Part shown: positions 1 to 13,397 of the stretch, piece after piece | Layout of the letters: each line of letters begins with the position of its first letter | Numbering within the stretch: the stretch's first letter is position 1 | NCBI RefSeq assembly: GCF_002775205.1 | Contig: NC_036456.1 | Location: forward strand, 7,405,463 to 7,469,462 | Origin: Xiphophorus maculatus | Lineage: Eukaryota > Chordata > Actinopteri > Cyprinodontiformes > Poeciliidae | Direction: 5' to 3' | DNA length: 64,000 bases | Notes under the pieces: model-generated | What the model was told of the DNA's origin: nothing | Seen by the model: only the letters and a program-made list of their open reading frames with translations | The model's database searches: none | Position numbers and translations under genes: made by a program

Positions 1-345
1 GCCAGTGCTAACTAGAAACAACCAATCAGAGTCAGGAGGCGGGCCTTAGTGCTGTCAATCAATACCTCCTCCCCTTTGTGAGCAGAGCCTGTACTGAATG
101 CTAATGCTAGTTAGCATGACCACCAGTAAGGTGTTTTCCTGCTTTGCCATTAGCACATTTTGCAGTGCATTCACATAGTTGATTGACAGCGCTAAGATCC
201 GCCTCCTGGCTGTGATTGGTTGCTTCTAGCATTTCTTCAAGGTGGTGAAGCTCAATATTTTCACAGTTTATCTGTCTCATAATGTACTATCACAATATGG
301 TGATAGTTATAACAAATACGTTAAAAAAAAGTTTTGTTTTTTTTA
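1..345. repeat. MITE-like repeat, family 1 (cut by window start)
   Basis: This stretch has an internally palindromic plan. The words 'ccttagtgctgtcaatca' near the left and 'tgattgacagcgctaag' near position 182 are near reverse complements, and 'gctagttagcatg' lies between them. The same words recur at about 18030-18600, 31699-32245, 44405-44810, 46490-46855, 57525-57920 and 59890-60300, so this is a dispersed non-autonomous DNA element. No coding capacity is seen. The left end lies outside the window. Confidence 0.7.
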
Positions 346-3340
346 AAAGTCACATATTGCAGGTTTTAAAAGAAACTATAATGTAGTTTGGAAACTTCAC
401 CTAGAGGGGCAAACAGAGGTACTAAATCGATTTCTTTGGTCTGAAAGCAATCAATTTTGTTTAATTTCCTTTAAATATTTTTTTTTAAGTCATAAACAAG
501 GCAAAATCATAAACAAGGCAGAATCTTGGCCAACACTCTGACACTGGTTGTACAAGGTTAACCAATTCATGAATGAACTTTGCTACAGCCTGAACGGGGC
601 AAGCAAATCAAATAATCCAAACACTTATCTGCGATGCAAAGGTCCAACGTTTCAAAAGCAGAGCAAAAGTAGACTCTCTTTATATTCTGTAATTTTTAAG
701 TTGCATAATTTGTTGAGGAGGTGTGAAATTGTCTGAGTCCCTGCCAGTTGTATTTAAATAAGAACAGACTCAGATGAGAAGCATTTTTGCTTTTTAGGAC
801 TAAATTTAAGTACAGATTCAGATCTCTACACCTGCTACAGACGAGTAAAACCTAAAATAAATCCTATTTTTTTGGCAGCAGTATAACTTTACATCAGAAA
901 ATGTTCCTGCAGTTCTCTCATAGGGACATTTTGAAGTGTTTTTTTTTACTTCTTTGACATCCACCTTACTGAATGTGGTGGAAATTTAAACTTGAGTTGT
1001 CATCTAGCCTGACAGTTTGCTTTTTAAAACTTAACATACACACACACACACACACAATTTATTTTTAATCATAATTTTCAGGTTGATTGATCACCTTTCA
1101 GGACTAAATGTGTTTAGAAAGTCGATGATAATTCACAACATTTTGGGAGATTCCAAATATGTTTTACACTGATTCATATGCAATTCATTTTGTTTGTAAG
1201 ACTACAGCAACGTCCAGCTTCACATCAGTAAAAAAAAAGAAAATGAAACAACCAGTTTCACAGCCTCGCTGTGATGTTGTTTACGTTTGTGACTGCACCT
1301 CCCGAGATAAAAGTGGAAGAAAAGAAAGAAGCAAGACACGAGCAAAGGGCCAACTGAGGCTGGAAGGGGGATTCGAAAAGAGAGCCAGGCTATTCTTAAA
1401 ACTGGTGACTCATCCTGCACTACACCCACACACACACACGCCCACCCCCACACACACACACACACACGAGAAAATGCTAATTTAAGGAGATCTCTGGGAA
1501 GAATAAAGAAATTTTACTGCAGGACTTGACATGTACGCATTTTAAACTTTTTGTTCCAATCTGTTTGAAGAAGTGTGACTGAAAGATTTGTTTGGTTCAG
1601 AGTAAATAAGTCAATTTAAACCAGATTATATTTTCCCAAGTACAATCCATACAGGTAGAAACACATCCTTTCAAAGAGTGGCATTCAGCAAAAACCAGTA
1701 GTTTTAATTTTCTGACACATTCACCTTTTTTTTCCCTCACTCTCTTAAATTGAAGTAAACCAAATTTCTCTTTTTTTATGTCAGATATAATTACAAAACT
1801 CATTTCTATTTGCTAAATGCCACAACAATGAGAGAAAGAATATGTCAAGTAGTTATGTCTTTGAAATCTGAGAAATCTGTATGTAAACTTCGAAATAGCA
1901 AATAGAAATCATTTTTGGTAATTGCAACTGACCTAAAACAAGAGAAGTTCAGTCGGATTTGAATAAAAACGTCTATTTGTCTCTTAATGGATGGAAACTT
2001 TTGGCTTTACCATAGAATAAAGGAAAACACTGTGAGGTGGTGTACTTTTTCAAACCATCACTTGGGGGCGCCATTGTGAAAGCATTTCAAACAGGGCCTG
2101 TTGTGGCTGGGTTTTTGTGACTTCTGATTAGAGATACACATTAGCTTCACTCAGGAAGGTTTTCCCATCTTTCCTATTTTGAAAAGATAAACTGGTCTCT
2201 TTTCATATTGTGTAAGTTGTGTATTTTCTGTTCAAAAAGTCTCAGATGCTTTATTACTCGGACAAAAAGACTTTAGAATTTATTCGGTGTGTTTGTGAAT
2301 GTGTGGGTCAGACCTAAAGGTTGATGTTTTCCTATATTTTCAGTTTAATTTAATGTAAGTCTTCAGCGGTACCTGTAAAAGTAGAGGGCGCCTCATTTTT
2401 TGTTCAACTTTTCATTTCAAGCACATGACACACTTGGCCCACATGGTTTCTGTGGCTTTCACTTAAACACTCCCGGTATGTCAGTAAGCTGCTGACGGTG
2501 CTTTTTAAAAAGCTGCCACGTCCCAGGTGCATCATCGCCTCTTATTATTGCCAATCCAGGGTCTTAAACCAAAGACACAACCCGTTCGACTTGTATTCCC
2601 TTCCTGCCACCTCTGCTGATCTCTTCTCTAATTTGTCATTCCGGTCTGAGCGCGATCAGACTAATTACGTCGGCCGTTCCAATCCCTCACCCGCAACTGT
2701 CCCGTCCCTGAGGCCGTTCCCCTTGGCGAAGAGGAGACAGTCAAGGTGAAGGTCGAGGAAGACATATTCATAGGGAAATTAAATGCAACAGAAAGGAAGA
2801 AGCCGTGGGCAGAAAAACAACACGTACTGATGGGCACAAAACCTGATTAGCTTGTTTCAATGTGCAGAAGTCCAAGGCCTAAAGGATTTACAGGAGATAT
2901 AAAGTGGAAGATTCTTCTCGTTCTTCTTCAGCGACCTCTGGAGCGAGTGAGAGAAAGTAAACAAACCCACCACAGACTTTGTGTTAACTGTAAACCAATT
3001 TGTTCTGCTGGAGTTGCTGCCAGTCCAAATCTGATTAACAGTTGATGTTGTTGCGTTCAGATTCGTTATGCAGATCACGTTTTGTCATTGGCACGGTGTC
3101 CTCTCAGCTGCGTACTGAGGAAGACTAAGACTTGATAGGACTGAGGAGAACAGTAAAGCAGCGGTGTGAGGTTAGGGTTCTCTGGATCCACACACCTGAA
3201 TCAAAAGTTTCCCCAGACATTGTCAACATCTGAAGGAGCTGATTGCTTAGTTCATCAAACCTGAATCAAATGACTCCAACATCTAAAACATGCAGAACAC
3301 AAATTCTAGAGGACAGGGATTTCATTTTAGTTGATAGAAT
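346..3340. other. Non-coding stretch with microsatellites
   Basis: I found no supportable gene. There is a (CA)n tract at about 1037-1056 and a CA-rich tract at about 1421-1468. A GC-richer block at about 2490-2760 includes CpG-bearing sequence around 2640-2720; it could be a conserved non-coding element or a remnant, but nothing in it reads as a known domain. Short open frames here look like chance. Confidence 0.5.
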
Positions 3341-3349
3341 CAGTCTTAT

Positions 3350-3900
3350 ATGAGCTGGATTTCCATTGTCCATAGAATTAGCAAACTGAAATTACAAAAA
3401 TCAAATTGCTTAAGGCAAACAAAATTTTGAACAAATGCAAGATTTTTGATAAAAAGTTGTTGCGTTAGGATGAGGTGGTTTTCAGCCAATAGATGTATTT
3501 AGCAAAACTGCAATGCAAACACTTTTTGCTAGCAATTTGTCCACCAGAGCTCTCATAGATTTGCGCACATTTGGTTTTTTTTTACCCCTCCAGGAGGTCT
3601 TTTGTGGGCTCTAGTGTCCCTTATATGATAGTAGGCTGACAGGACACGGGGAAGGAGAGGGGGGAAGACATGCGGCAAATGTCGTCGGGTCCGGGAGTCG
3701 AACCCGCGACGGCCACGTCGAGGACTCAAGGCCTCCAAATACGAGTCGCGCTAACCCCTACGCCACCACGGCACGCCCTATTTGCGCACATTTGCAATGA
3801 AAATGAAACTTGATATTTTTTAATTGTAAATATTCACAATTAAAAAGAGTGGATTATGTGTTCTGTTGTAATTAAAGCATTTATGCTGCGCAACTGTGTA
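3350..3900. repeat. MITE-like repeat, family 2, interrupted by a SINE
   Basis: The segment starts with 'tttccattgtccatagaatt' and ends with words shared with about 10560-10870, 12060-12360 and 28000-28430 (for example 'tttccattg', 'catcac', 'tgatcac'). This suggests a dispersed non-autonomous element. Ends and target-site duplication are not clear. A SINE is inserted at 3574-3779. Confidence 0.4.
3574..3779 (-). mobile_element. tRNA-derived SINE with perfect 15-bp TSD
   Basis: Read on the minus strand, the element opens with a tRNA-like head ('gtggcgtaggggttagcgc') and a Pol III B-box-like 'gggttcgactccc'. A body follows with 'catataagggacactagagc', and it ends in an A-rich tail (seen as the T run at 3574-3582 on the + strand). 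It is flanked by identical 15-bp target-site duplications 'atttgcgcacatttg' at 3559-3573 and 3780-3794, which shows LINE-mediated insertion. A second member is at 16329-16547. Confidence 0.9.
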
Positions 3901-4399
3901 ACATCTTTTTCTACAGTAAGATGCTTCTTAAGCCAAGCTGAAAAAAGAAATACAATAGACAATGAAAGGATGAAAGCAGCAAAGAAAGCAGAAGGCTGGG
4001 CGCAGCGATACGGTCAAACTTTGCACGCATTCTTTAGAATTTGAAGTACAACAGGAATTGTGTTTCTCTGAACTACGCACCTGAATACAGCAGCAGCAAC
4101 AATGATTTGATCTAAAGACAAATATTTGAATTCAACAATGTCATGACAGGTCTTCATGAACTCAGTCGAGGCCCTCCGTCCCTCACACACAACTAAAAAT
4201 GTGCCTACTTCTTGAATAAATTCATTCAGCAAGAAGCCCATTTTCAATTGGGACATATCAAAAACATTAAAACCTGAATAATTCATTTGAAAATCTTACA
4301 GTTTATCGCTTTTTTTCCCTTGTTCATGTAGATACTTGTTCTTATTTTCAATTTGTTATCTTCAGGCCATATTTAAATTATTTGTAATTTCTCACTTCC

Positions 4400-4508
4400 A
4401 TTTTACGTTTCATATTTGCTAACATCGAACAGCTTGGAGAGGAGTAGCTTGTCAACAAATAAGCAATTTCCACTTGGGGATCAATAAAGTATATTCTGAT
4501 TCTGATTC
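4400..4508 (+). mobile_element. LINE 3' tail fragment
   Basis: The words 'cacttggggatcaataaagt' followed by 'attctgattctgatt' are the typical 3' end of a teleost non-LTR retrotransposon (Rex1/CR1-like), with a short terminal repeat. Only the 3' end is present, as expected from a heavily 5'-truncated insertion. The family assignment rests on memory of such tails. Confidence 0.6.
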
Positions 4509-7500
4509 AATCTTAGTCTGTTAACGAAATGCTGATTTTTGTGTTTACAAATAGATTTTAAATCTCAAATTGTGTTTTGAAGTATTCAGTTGATTCTCAA
4601 CCAACCAAAAAAACGTTGAGTTTTCAGACACCTGTTACACAGCAATATTATTGCTAACATTGTCAACACCACCAGGTGTTACACCACTTCCATTTACAGT
4701 AGTTTACAATAAGCAAATGAAAACTTTTTCGAGGAACAAGAGAAAGCTAACCTTGTTCTGTAATGTTATGCTTCCCGTAGATTGTTCCACCCTGGGCAGA
4801 GAGCCATACTGTCACCACTTGTTCATACTGTTCTAAAGGACCACAAGCAAAAAGAAAAACATCTAGACTGTGTTCCCCTAATATTTATCTGTTATTCATT
4901 TGGGATGAGGGTTGATCTATTTGGCACAGTTTATAACAAACAAGATAGTTTGTTTACCGCGTTTCCTTCATCCTTTGTACAAGGACAAACTGTATTCTAT
5001 ACATTATAGGACAGCTGATAAATTTAAACAACATTTTGATTTTATGATTAATTTTTACACTTGGTAATTGTTGAAGAAGAAAAACAACATTTGAAAGAAC
5101 CGGCTTTTCTGGGAACTGTAAATGCAGTAAGTGAAATGACAGCTGTGCAGTCATTCACAGTACAGATTAAAGTGTTGTTACTGTTGGGACAGTACTGTAT
5201 GCTTCCTGGTTATGCAATTAACAAAAGGAAAGTCAAACAATAACCTGTTCTTTTGACTGTGGTGACAGATCTTACAGGTGGGTTTATTTCTGCCAGGCTA
5301 CACCCACATTTCAGGAATTTCCTAAAACACGTGACTTCATGGTCCGATGGGGAAAAAAAATACCAGCAGGGTTTTTGTTCTACCAAGTATTTTAGCTATT
5401 CAGTTCTTGGAATTATGATTTGCATTCTGGCTCAATTCAAATGAAGAAGCTCAAAAGATAGCACGGTATCAGTGCCAAAAGTAAGACTGTTGCACACCTT
5501 CTTTGTCACAGGTTGGCTATATTCACTCTGAAGCTAGCTAGTAGCTTCAGCTGATTAATAATTAATAATCACATCGATAACTATGCAGATAAAAATAGTA
5601 ACTGAGCAGCTGCCCTGGCAAATGAGAAGGAAAATACTCACTTATGTTAGCTTTCAATGGACAGGCTAGAGACAAGCATATCAAATGCTTATCACATCTA
5701 CAGTCACACCTTTTGTTTTGATTACTAAACAGCAGTCTGTTTAAATAGTATTCCAATTAATTGGGATGTAATATTTTCCTATGCGGTTTGACCTTATTTA
5801 AGTATTGCTTTTAGCAGTTTTTTATAACTTTCTGTAACTTTTGGCAGTCAATTTATTTAATATAGTTTGCCTGAAAAACCGATTGGACGTTTGGTTTTAC
5901 CTTACCGCTCACCCAACATATTACGGCTGTCCTTTTAATTGTGAGTCACAGTTCTCCATTTGATATGTGATGAGATAAAAATCATGCAGACCACAAATCA
6001 ATATCACTTTGTAGTTTCTGTAGGATTTCAAGGTAATTATTAGTCAATCCGATAACAAACCATAATTTGCAGCACACCGTTTTGTAATGTGTCAGGGACA
6101 TAAGAGTGAAGACTATAAATAATAATAATAAAAGTCAGGATTTTCTGTCTTATGCTTACACACTTGCCTGTTATTGAATATCTGGAACATGTCGTGTCTT
6201 TTCTATAATTGGAAGTCTCAAAGGATTTTTAGCCAGCAGTTATTAGTTTATCATAACTGTTTGATTTGTTCAGCACGCTCCCAGAGGCATGCCGCATCCA
6301 AACAGAGGGAGCTGGAAGTGTTTTCAGGTGCGGGGCTCTTCAGCACTCAACACGTTTACAAGCAGGTGAAGTACAGAACAGAGCCGCAGCCTTGCTCGGG
6401 TCTTAAGGGATCCCCTTCGCTTCCCAATATTCTGATAAGCCTTGTCGCAGTCATTCAGGCTCTCCACAGGCTCAAACACAAAGGACGGACTCAGTCAGGT
6501 GTGTATTCTTTAATATTCCACATCTAAAGTAAAATCGACAAAGCAAAAACTGCTTTCAAAGTTTTCACTTTAATTGTTTGGTTCTGAGGAATATTAACCA
6601 TAGGATGTTAAAAATATGTTAAGATAGGCAACCTGTGGACCATTAGGAGCATATTTACACCAGAACGTCACTGGGGGGCAAAAATCCTTCTGAAACAATT
6701 TGATTTCATCAGAAAATGGGATTAACAGTTCAGAAATAGTACATTTTAAGTTTGGTCAGTATCAGGAGAGCTTATTACTTTTTGAAATAGTTAACAGGAA
6801 ATTATTATTTCTTCCAATTAAAAACAGAACGATTACTACATGAATGTCTCTCCAAATTAATGAAATATTAAATGGTTTTGGAATCATCTTGGAAACAAAA
6901 TAAATGCAACTCTGAAGTGCATCATTCTCTCACAAAAACACGTCCAGTTGAAAGCATGAAAACAAATGTTTCTTACATTTTTGATTTCTATAAGGGTAAA
7001 GCTTACATCTGTAATGTAAACCAGCCTTTATAGCCAATTTTCAGACGGCAAATGAAATGCTAAATAATAAAAAATAACTGACAAGATATTAGACAGAAAA
7101 TTATTAGAGTACGTTTATGTTTTTAACTTACGTCAGATATTAAGTGATGTGCTCAAGCAGAATAAGGTCTTTGAAACACTAAACCTTTAGTAGTTTAAGC
7201 ACAACCCCATTTACAAACATAATCCCAATGGACCAAATTTCATCAACATTCTTTCTCTCTGAAGAGAAAAGCTTTGAAATATGAGAAGGAGGAGAGCTGT
7301 GTTGGAAATTCAGCAATAATTTGATGAATTTTCTACAACATGAGAGCATAAAATAAAGCCAGATTACACACACACTAGACTTGACTGTAGATGTAGTCTT
7401 AAAACCTTTTCAACCTTAAAATAGTTCAAATGTTTTTCAAGTGAACTATTGACTTAATTTATTTTATCCTGGGTAAACTGAATATATAACTTGTTAAGGC

Positions 7501-7895
7501 TGAACTGGCACAGCGCTAAAAGTGCAGTAATACTAACACACCAAGGAAATAAAGTCTAAATTTTCATTGTCAGGTTTACTAAGAAAGTTGTTTTTTTTAG
7601 CACACTGTGGAAAATGATGTCATGTCAGGCTGGAAAAACCGAATCTACACAGCAAGGAGTGGCAGGAAGATTCAGGTTTCAAGGTGATCAAACAACTTGA
7701 GTGAACTCTGTGGTAGAGTGGAGACTTCTGACAAGTTTCAACTGAGACTTAGACGTCATTTCATCTTTGTGACTTTTCCCCTGACTACAAGTCATATTGA
7801 GAAGAATACAATGGAGATCAGACTGTTGCTAAACATTTAAACTGAGTTTTCTAAGCCAGCGTATGACAACAGTCTGCTGAGGATGATAAAACTGA
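4509..7895. other. No gene seen
   Basis: This is AT-rich sequence with no recognisable domain. The open frame at 6174-6527 (117 codons) covers a somewhat GC-richer stretch around 6270-6500, but it matches no family I know and has no clear exon borders. Confidence 0.5.
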
Positions 7896-7899
7896 ATAA

Positions 7900-8509
7900 T
7901 GTTATGCTTTCACACTATAGTTTGGTAGATTTAGTTTGATTGGGAAGCAAAGTTGCAACATTTATTACATTTTCAGCTGGTGCGGTTCGCTTTCACACTG
8001 CACTGATGAACCAAATTAATAAAAACTAATATAAAACCGGTTCACCTCCTTGCTTGTGGTGGCGCTGCACCAAGAACTACTGAAGAAAATAACCTCAGGA
8101 GATGACCTGCGCAACTTTCTTCTTCACAAAATGTAAACAAAAACGGAGTAGCATCAGATTTTAGCGGTTTAAGGTTTCTCCTTTGTCTCTGGTGAAAGAT
8201 GACGAGCCATTTCTCCTGCTAGTGCTAGACACACTAATTTGTTTTGGTCCTATTGACCCAGAATGCCGTGCGCTATAGTCCACTTCCTGCTTTTGGAGCG
8301 GACTCCAGTCCACTTAAATCCCCATATGCATTTGAACCGCATCAGCGTTCACTTCAACCAAACAGAGACCCAGTGGTTTTTGGTGGACCAAACTTTGGTC
8401 CACATCAGAGTTGAATTGCGAATTCACACCTCCACAAACCAACTGGACTTTCTCGACAAACTACAGTTTGATAAAAGCGGGTAAAAGAGTGCTGGTGTGA
8501 AATCGCCCT
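7900..8509. repeat. MITE-like element with TTTCACAC termini
   Basis: The left part carries 'gctttcacactatagtttgg' and the right end reads 'ctacagtttgataaaagc' then 'gctggtgtgaaatcgccct'. Its reverse complement shares the TTTCACAC motif and 'aaactgtag', so the ends form degenerate terminal inverted repeats. The inner words ('gtccacttcctg', 'tttggtccaca') are typical of abundant fish non-autonomous DNA elements. No transposase is seen. Confidence 0.5.
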
Positions 8510-9780
8510 AGAACAGAAACGAGGGCAAAAACTTGAGCTGGTTCAACCATATTCAAATTTCTGCTTAGTTTTTTTTTCCCATATTTTTGGTTCCTGTAAT
8601 GTTCACCCTCTGAAATTTCAAATTCTGCTTATCAGTCTTGTTTTAAGATATCACTTTTCTATATATTTAAACCGTTTTATGTTTTACAGTGTCTTACCAA
8701 ACAGTGATTCTGTAAGAGTCATACATGTGTATTTTAAAAGCCTCATTAATTGACATTAATTTAACTGCAAGTAGCTAGATTAACATAATTAACGATTATT
8801 TATACACGCTTGGTGGTTACCAGCTACTTACTGCAAGTTCAGGCCCGGTGCAGCCAACTAGCAGGTTTACATGTGGCAGCTCTCAGCAGGTATATCCTCA
8901 GGACTTGAAAACGTAATTATAACAATTTTGGCTAGAAATGATTGCTGCTCCCTTTCCAGTTTGCCCCCGGCCTGTAAGCAAGCAACCTCCACGTGTTTGT
9001 CTACCAAAATTATCTAGAAATCCATCCTCTTATCTAATTCATGACTCAGCTGTTTTGCTATTGTATGCAGACTACCAAACCTGTTTAAAAATATGCAGTC
9101 ACAAAAGAAAGAGATAAAAAAGACACCAACAGACTCAGATCAGTACTCTTATTAGGAAAAGTTTGTTTTCTGACTGATTTACCATAGAAGTCTTAGAAGT
9201 GGTTTTAGTAAATTGCACATTAGTAACATTAATGACAGAAGAAACCAGCCTGCAGAAATTAAATAGAAGAAAGGTGAAATTCATCACATCATCAAATTTT
9301 CTTTAATTAGCACACTTTCCTGAGCTTACTAAAGGGACACAGGGGAAATAGCCGATGCTAGATACATGGTAATAACAAAGGTTTAATTTTTTAACGATGT
9401 CTTCTGTCTTAATATTTAACAATCCGTTGGAACATATTGTCCATTTCTGAACAAATGTTCTGTTGCCATGCAAACTTATTCTGCACTTGTACAGCGTTTC
9501 ATAAAAATACAAATACTGTTAAAAAATAGAATATTTTCTGCCATTTCTAATGTTTTAGGACGTAAGAAAAAATTATTGCACTGTACAAAAAGCACATATC
9601 GCAAACAAAGATATGACAAAGTAAATAAAGCATAAGAATTTAAATATTGTTTCCTTTTTTTAAGCCATGGCTATTTCGATCACATCAAATGGCAATGAAT
9701 ACTGTTAACTGTACAGACCTTCTTGTATGCTGTTTTAAGAAAAATGACTTTCTAAGAATTTAGCATACAAAGTTCGCGCT
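8510..9780. other. No gene seen
   Basis: AT-rich non-coding sequence. The word 'gatcacatcaaatggcaatg' around 9677 recurs with one change around 10998, so a short (about 80 bp) dispersed or local repeat is present. Confidence 0.4.
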
Positions 9781-9794
9781 GCGCCTTTGTATGG

Positions 9795-9828
9795 AGGACC
9801 TTGAACCTCCGCCCAGGTTCAAGGTCCT
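9795..9828. repeat. Perfect 14-bp inverted repeat, 6-bp spacer
   Basis: Arms 'aggaccttgaacct' (9795-9808) and 'aggttcaaggtcct' (9815-9828) are exact reverse complements around 'ccgccc'. Each arm holds TCAAGGTC, which resembles the extended half-site of monomeric nuclear receptors (SF-1/ERR). This could be a hairpin, a paired binding site or chance. Confidence 0.7.
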
Positions 9829-12800
9829 GAAATTCCAGGAACTCCAGAAATATCACCGACCTTCCACCAAGATGCCTGTCCTATCGCCTGAGCGCAGCCT
9901 GAATGCTTCCTTCATATTTCTGAAGTGATTCACACGCTGTGAACAGAGGCTGCAGACCCGGTTCTCTCAGTTTTCTCGTTTTGTATCAGCCAACATCCTG
10001 TGACTTCTAGAGAAATCAAAGCTGCTGCTTAAAAAAAAACAACAAAAAAACGCTGCCGGGTTTAAACGTTGATTTTTCGCAGCAGCCCTCATTTGCTTGA
10101 CTTCAAAGTGACTTGTGTCTCAGAGATGATTTCTAATTTAACTTGACAACTGCAAACAAGTTTTTAGCAGCCGCAAAATGTCTTGCGGAAGTGTTGAGAG
10201 TTGTGAAGCGTTCATGGCAACGGAAGATGATTTACTGCCAAATAAGTTTCTGGCAGATTCATATTCAGAGATTGGACACATTCACAATTTTCTGCTCCGT
10301 TTTTGATCTCCAAAACATAAAACAGAAATAATACTAAAGATACTGGCAACTTCAAAGGGCTGTTGTTGGCTTCATGGTAGGAGAGCTACAGTTTATGTCA
10401 CGGCTATAGTTTGTTCTCATTTATAGACTCTTTGACGTCTTGACTGCAAGACCCTGCCTGCATCTCCCCGCTGCTCCCTGACAATGACTACCATTGCTAA
10501 AACCAATGATGGTCATCGTCGAGGAGCAGCATGAAACTTGGTTATTCTGCTTAAGTCAAAAAACACAACGTTGCCATTGCAGTGCTTCCATTACGTAAGG
10601 GGCGCAATTAGAATCAAACATGAATAAGTTTATTCATGCTATAAGTCATTTACATAAAAAGCATTTCACACCATCATCCTCCAACTACTTCCTGTTTTCT
10701 TCGTGGTTTGTGACAGTAGTAACATCCGTATTTTGATCATGTAACTCGCGTGATGCAAAATCAGTGTTCCCATAGCAGTTGTGCAATTATACCAATTTCC
10801 ATATAGACAAAAGAAAAACACCTCATCGTGGCGGCAAAGCTTTTTATTGTAAGTTTTTGTTTGAAATCGGCATCTCCTTTACACAATTTTTTTTTGAAAT
10901 GTCAAATTGCAGAATTCTATAGTCATTGGAAATGCAGGTAGTGACTGTGCACTGATGAAAGGTACATTTCTGAGCTTCCATCTATTGTTATGGCTATTTT
11001 GATCACATCAAATAGCAATGAATACTGTCATCTTTACAGACTTTCTAGTGAACATTTTTTAAAAACTCTCACTCTTCTTCCATGCCAATTTCCCACAGAG
11101 ATAAGACACAAAGTTCAAAATAAAAGGAATAGAAATTTGTGGTTATATTTAAAAACAAAAAATCAAGACGCCAGTTTTGCAAGACAATGTATAAATTCCC
11201 ACAGTCAGAATCAAGTATCTGTCCACATCACATTCCAATCATTTCCCCACCTGAACACTGTAACAGATGGGTGACATCTATGAATGTCAGAAGAAAATAT
11301 GACAGTCAGCGTCTCGCTGTGTGCACATACTAAAAGAAAAAAAAAAAATCCATTCTCTGCACTCAACCAGCGTGACTTGGGCTCACGCCACGTGTGATTT
11401 GCCAGCTGTCAATTTACCATTTCACGCACCTCTGGCTTTGAAGAGGATTTTTGTCTTCTGACGTATGGTTCAAAAATACCAAACACCACATTTGCAAAGC
11501 ACAAATTTGCAATTAACTCACAAACAATCATCTTGTTGTGAGTTCAGGTGGAACCAATCAAGGTAGTGAAGGAGATTCCATCAAATGGGCTTGCTTTGAA
11601 AAAAAAAACAAAAAGTATGTCGGAAACCAAAGCTGAAATGGTTATGATCAACTGTTGGGCTGCAGTTGCAAAACGAATCAATGTGATATTATTGGGACAA
11701 TAGAAACCCAAGCACATTAATCAAATCTGGAAACAAAACAATGAACTGATGAGGTTGGCAACAATAAAAGTGATGGATGATTGCAGCAAATTCTGCTTGT
11801 TGATGTGGAAGCTAATGGGAGACTTCTTGTTGGAGAATAAATGAGTTAATTCCATTGATTTCATCTGAATCTGTGGACTTTACCAGCTTCTCACTCACAC
11901 TTATGCAGCACTGGTTGAAAAAGTGCATACAAATGAGTTGGAATAAATGAACCAGTCATTCTGTCCTAATCACATTAGAAAGGGGTCAATATCTTTTTTA
12001 TAAAAAACTAAGCACAACTATAAATTAAGGATAATTTATAGTTATTCTTAACAAAACGTAAGCCTCAGTGGGAAACCTGGGTCATCGCTGATTGGACTAC
12101 ATAACTGTCTTTTGCCAGGAGCGCAAAACTTTGATATTCCACTAAACTTGAGAAAACACAAATTTTGCAATTGCTGTATTTCTGTTAAATAATAAACAAT
12201 TAAAATCACATACGACAATGACAGAAGTCATTAAAAAACATGCTCCCATCACTTCCTGTCATCTTCATCTTTTCCGCCAGTCGTAACATCATTGATCACA
12301 TGACCCGTGTGATATGAAAAAGCGTTTCCATTGCAGTTGTGCTAAAGAAACTGAAAATGAACCTCATTCTAGCGCTCAAACCTTTTCTGCTACATGTGGT
12401 ACACATGTGTGGGGTACACATGGCATCTGGGAGCAGTATCACATGTCATGAAATTTCTGGACATGCCCAACACTCAGTGGCAGCCTGGTCCTCATTGTTA
12501 ACTAAAATAGGTATGCTGCTCTCAATTTATAGAAAGATGACTGAAGGATAATTCTCCTTTGCCAACGCAGATTCCTATGTTATTCTAACAATGTCAATGC
12601 AACAGTGAAATGACGGTATAAGGGTGGTATAAGAAAGAAAATCTTGTAAATCGTGTAACAGCTAATTTTCACTAAAAGATAAGCCTGCAGCATCAAAAGA
12701 TGGAGTTATTAAATTAATTTTGCACGCCCAAATGTGGACAACTGCTGTCATTGTACTAGGGCTGAAACGATTCCTCAAATGTTTTGAGTAATGTCTTTAA

Positions 12801-13335
12801 AATTCCTCGAGTAAAATGTATCTGCCTCAAAGCTTCGTTAATTTATGTAACGCACCGTGTTGCACCGTGTTCCGCCCGGATCATTATTTGTGGAGCCTAT
12901 GAGTTGTTGTGAAGTGCTAGCAGGATGGTGTTGAATTGTGCGGCGTTTTGCGGTGTGGTGGTTGGACTGCGATAGCTTTTTGGTGTCGGAATCACGTTGT
13001 CATGGGTGAGAAAGAGAGAGAGAGATCTGATTCCTCGGATAATCATAAAAATATTCCAGAATACTTTATTACTAAAATTCTTTTACAACAGCCCTACATT
13101 GTACAACAAATCTTAGAATCTTCTTTGTTTCTGAATAAATAAATTGCCACTTCTAGACATCCAGTTGATATATTTCACAATTATAGTGAAAGAAAAAAAA
13201 TACATATTTGGTATGTTAGGCCTGATAAATGAGGTAAAGTTCATACATATAACTGTTTGATTAACACATCCAACACAAAGTGCAATTGTAAGCTACAATG
13301 AGATAAAGATGAAATTAATAATTGCTGTCCCACAG
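9829..13335. other. Repeat-bearing non-coding stretch
   Basis: No gene is supportable. The segments at about 10560-10870 and 12060-12360 share words with the family 2 repeat at 3350-3900 ('cattgcagt', 'acttcctgt', 'tgatcacatg'). The segment at about 12756-13190, starting 'ctagggctgaaacgattcct' with CTCGAGTA-type words, resembles degenerate hAT-type MITEs of fish. The rest is AT-rich. Confidence 0.4.
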
Positions 13336-13397
13336 GATTTTCAGAGACAATTACATCCCAGACATGCAGAACTCGGAGCTCTCCAGCATCCAGCAAG
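13336..13397 (+). CDS. Candidate orphan internal exon, unknown gene
   Basis: A 62-nt segment is bounded by a good acceptor ('ctgtcccacag') and a good donor ('caag|gtaatt'). It is less AT-rich than its surroundings. In one frame it reads IFRDNYIPDMQNSELSSIQQ, which looks protein-like and has phase 1 at both borders. I do not recognise the family and see no partner exons nearby. It could be an exon of a long-intron gene that spans the window edge, a remnant, or chance. Confidence 0.3.

Noticed and set aside
1159-1485. 108-codon + frame rich in Lys/Arg then HTHT
   Set aside because: It ends in a CA microsatellite, has no domain and no exon borders; likely chance.
3640-3770. Possible tRNA gene on the minus strand
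   Set aside because: It has a B-box, but the sequence is the head of a SINE with target-site duplications and an A-rich tail; the cloverleaf is degenerate.
6174-6527. 117-codon + frame
   Set aside because: No known domain and no clear splice borders; kept only as a note in the non-coding entry.
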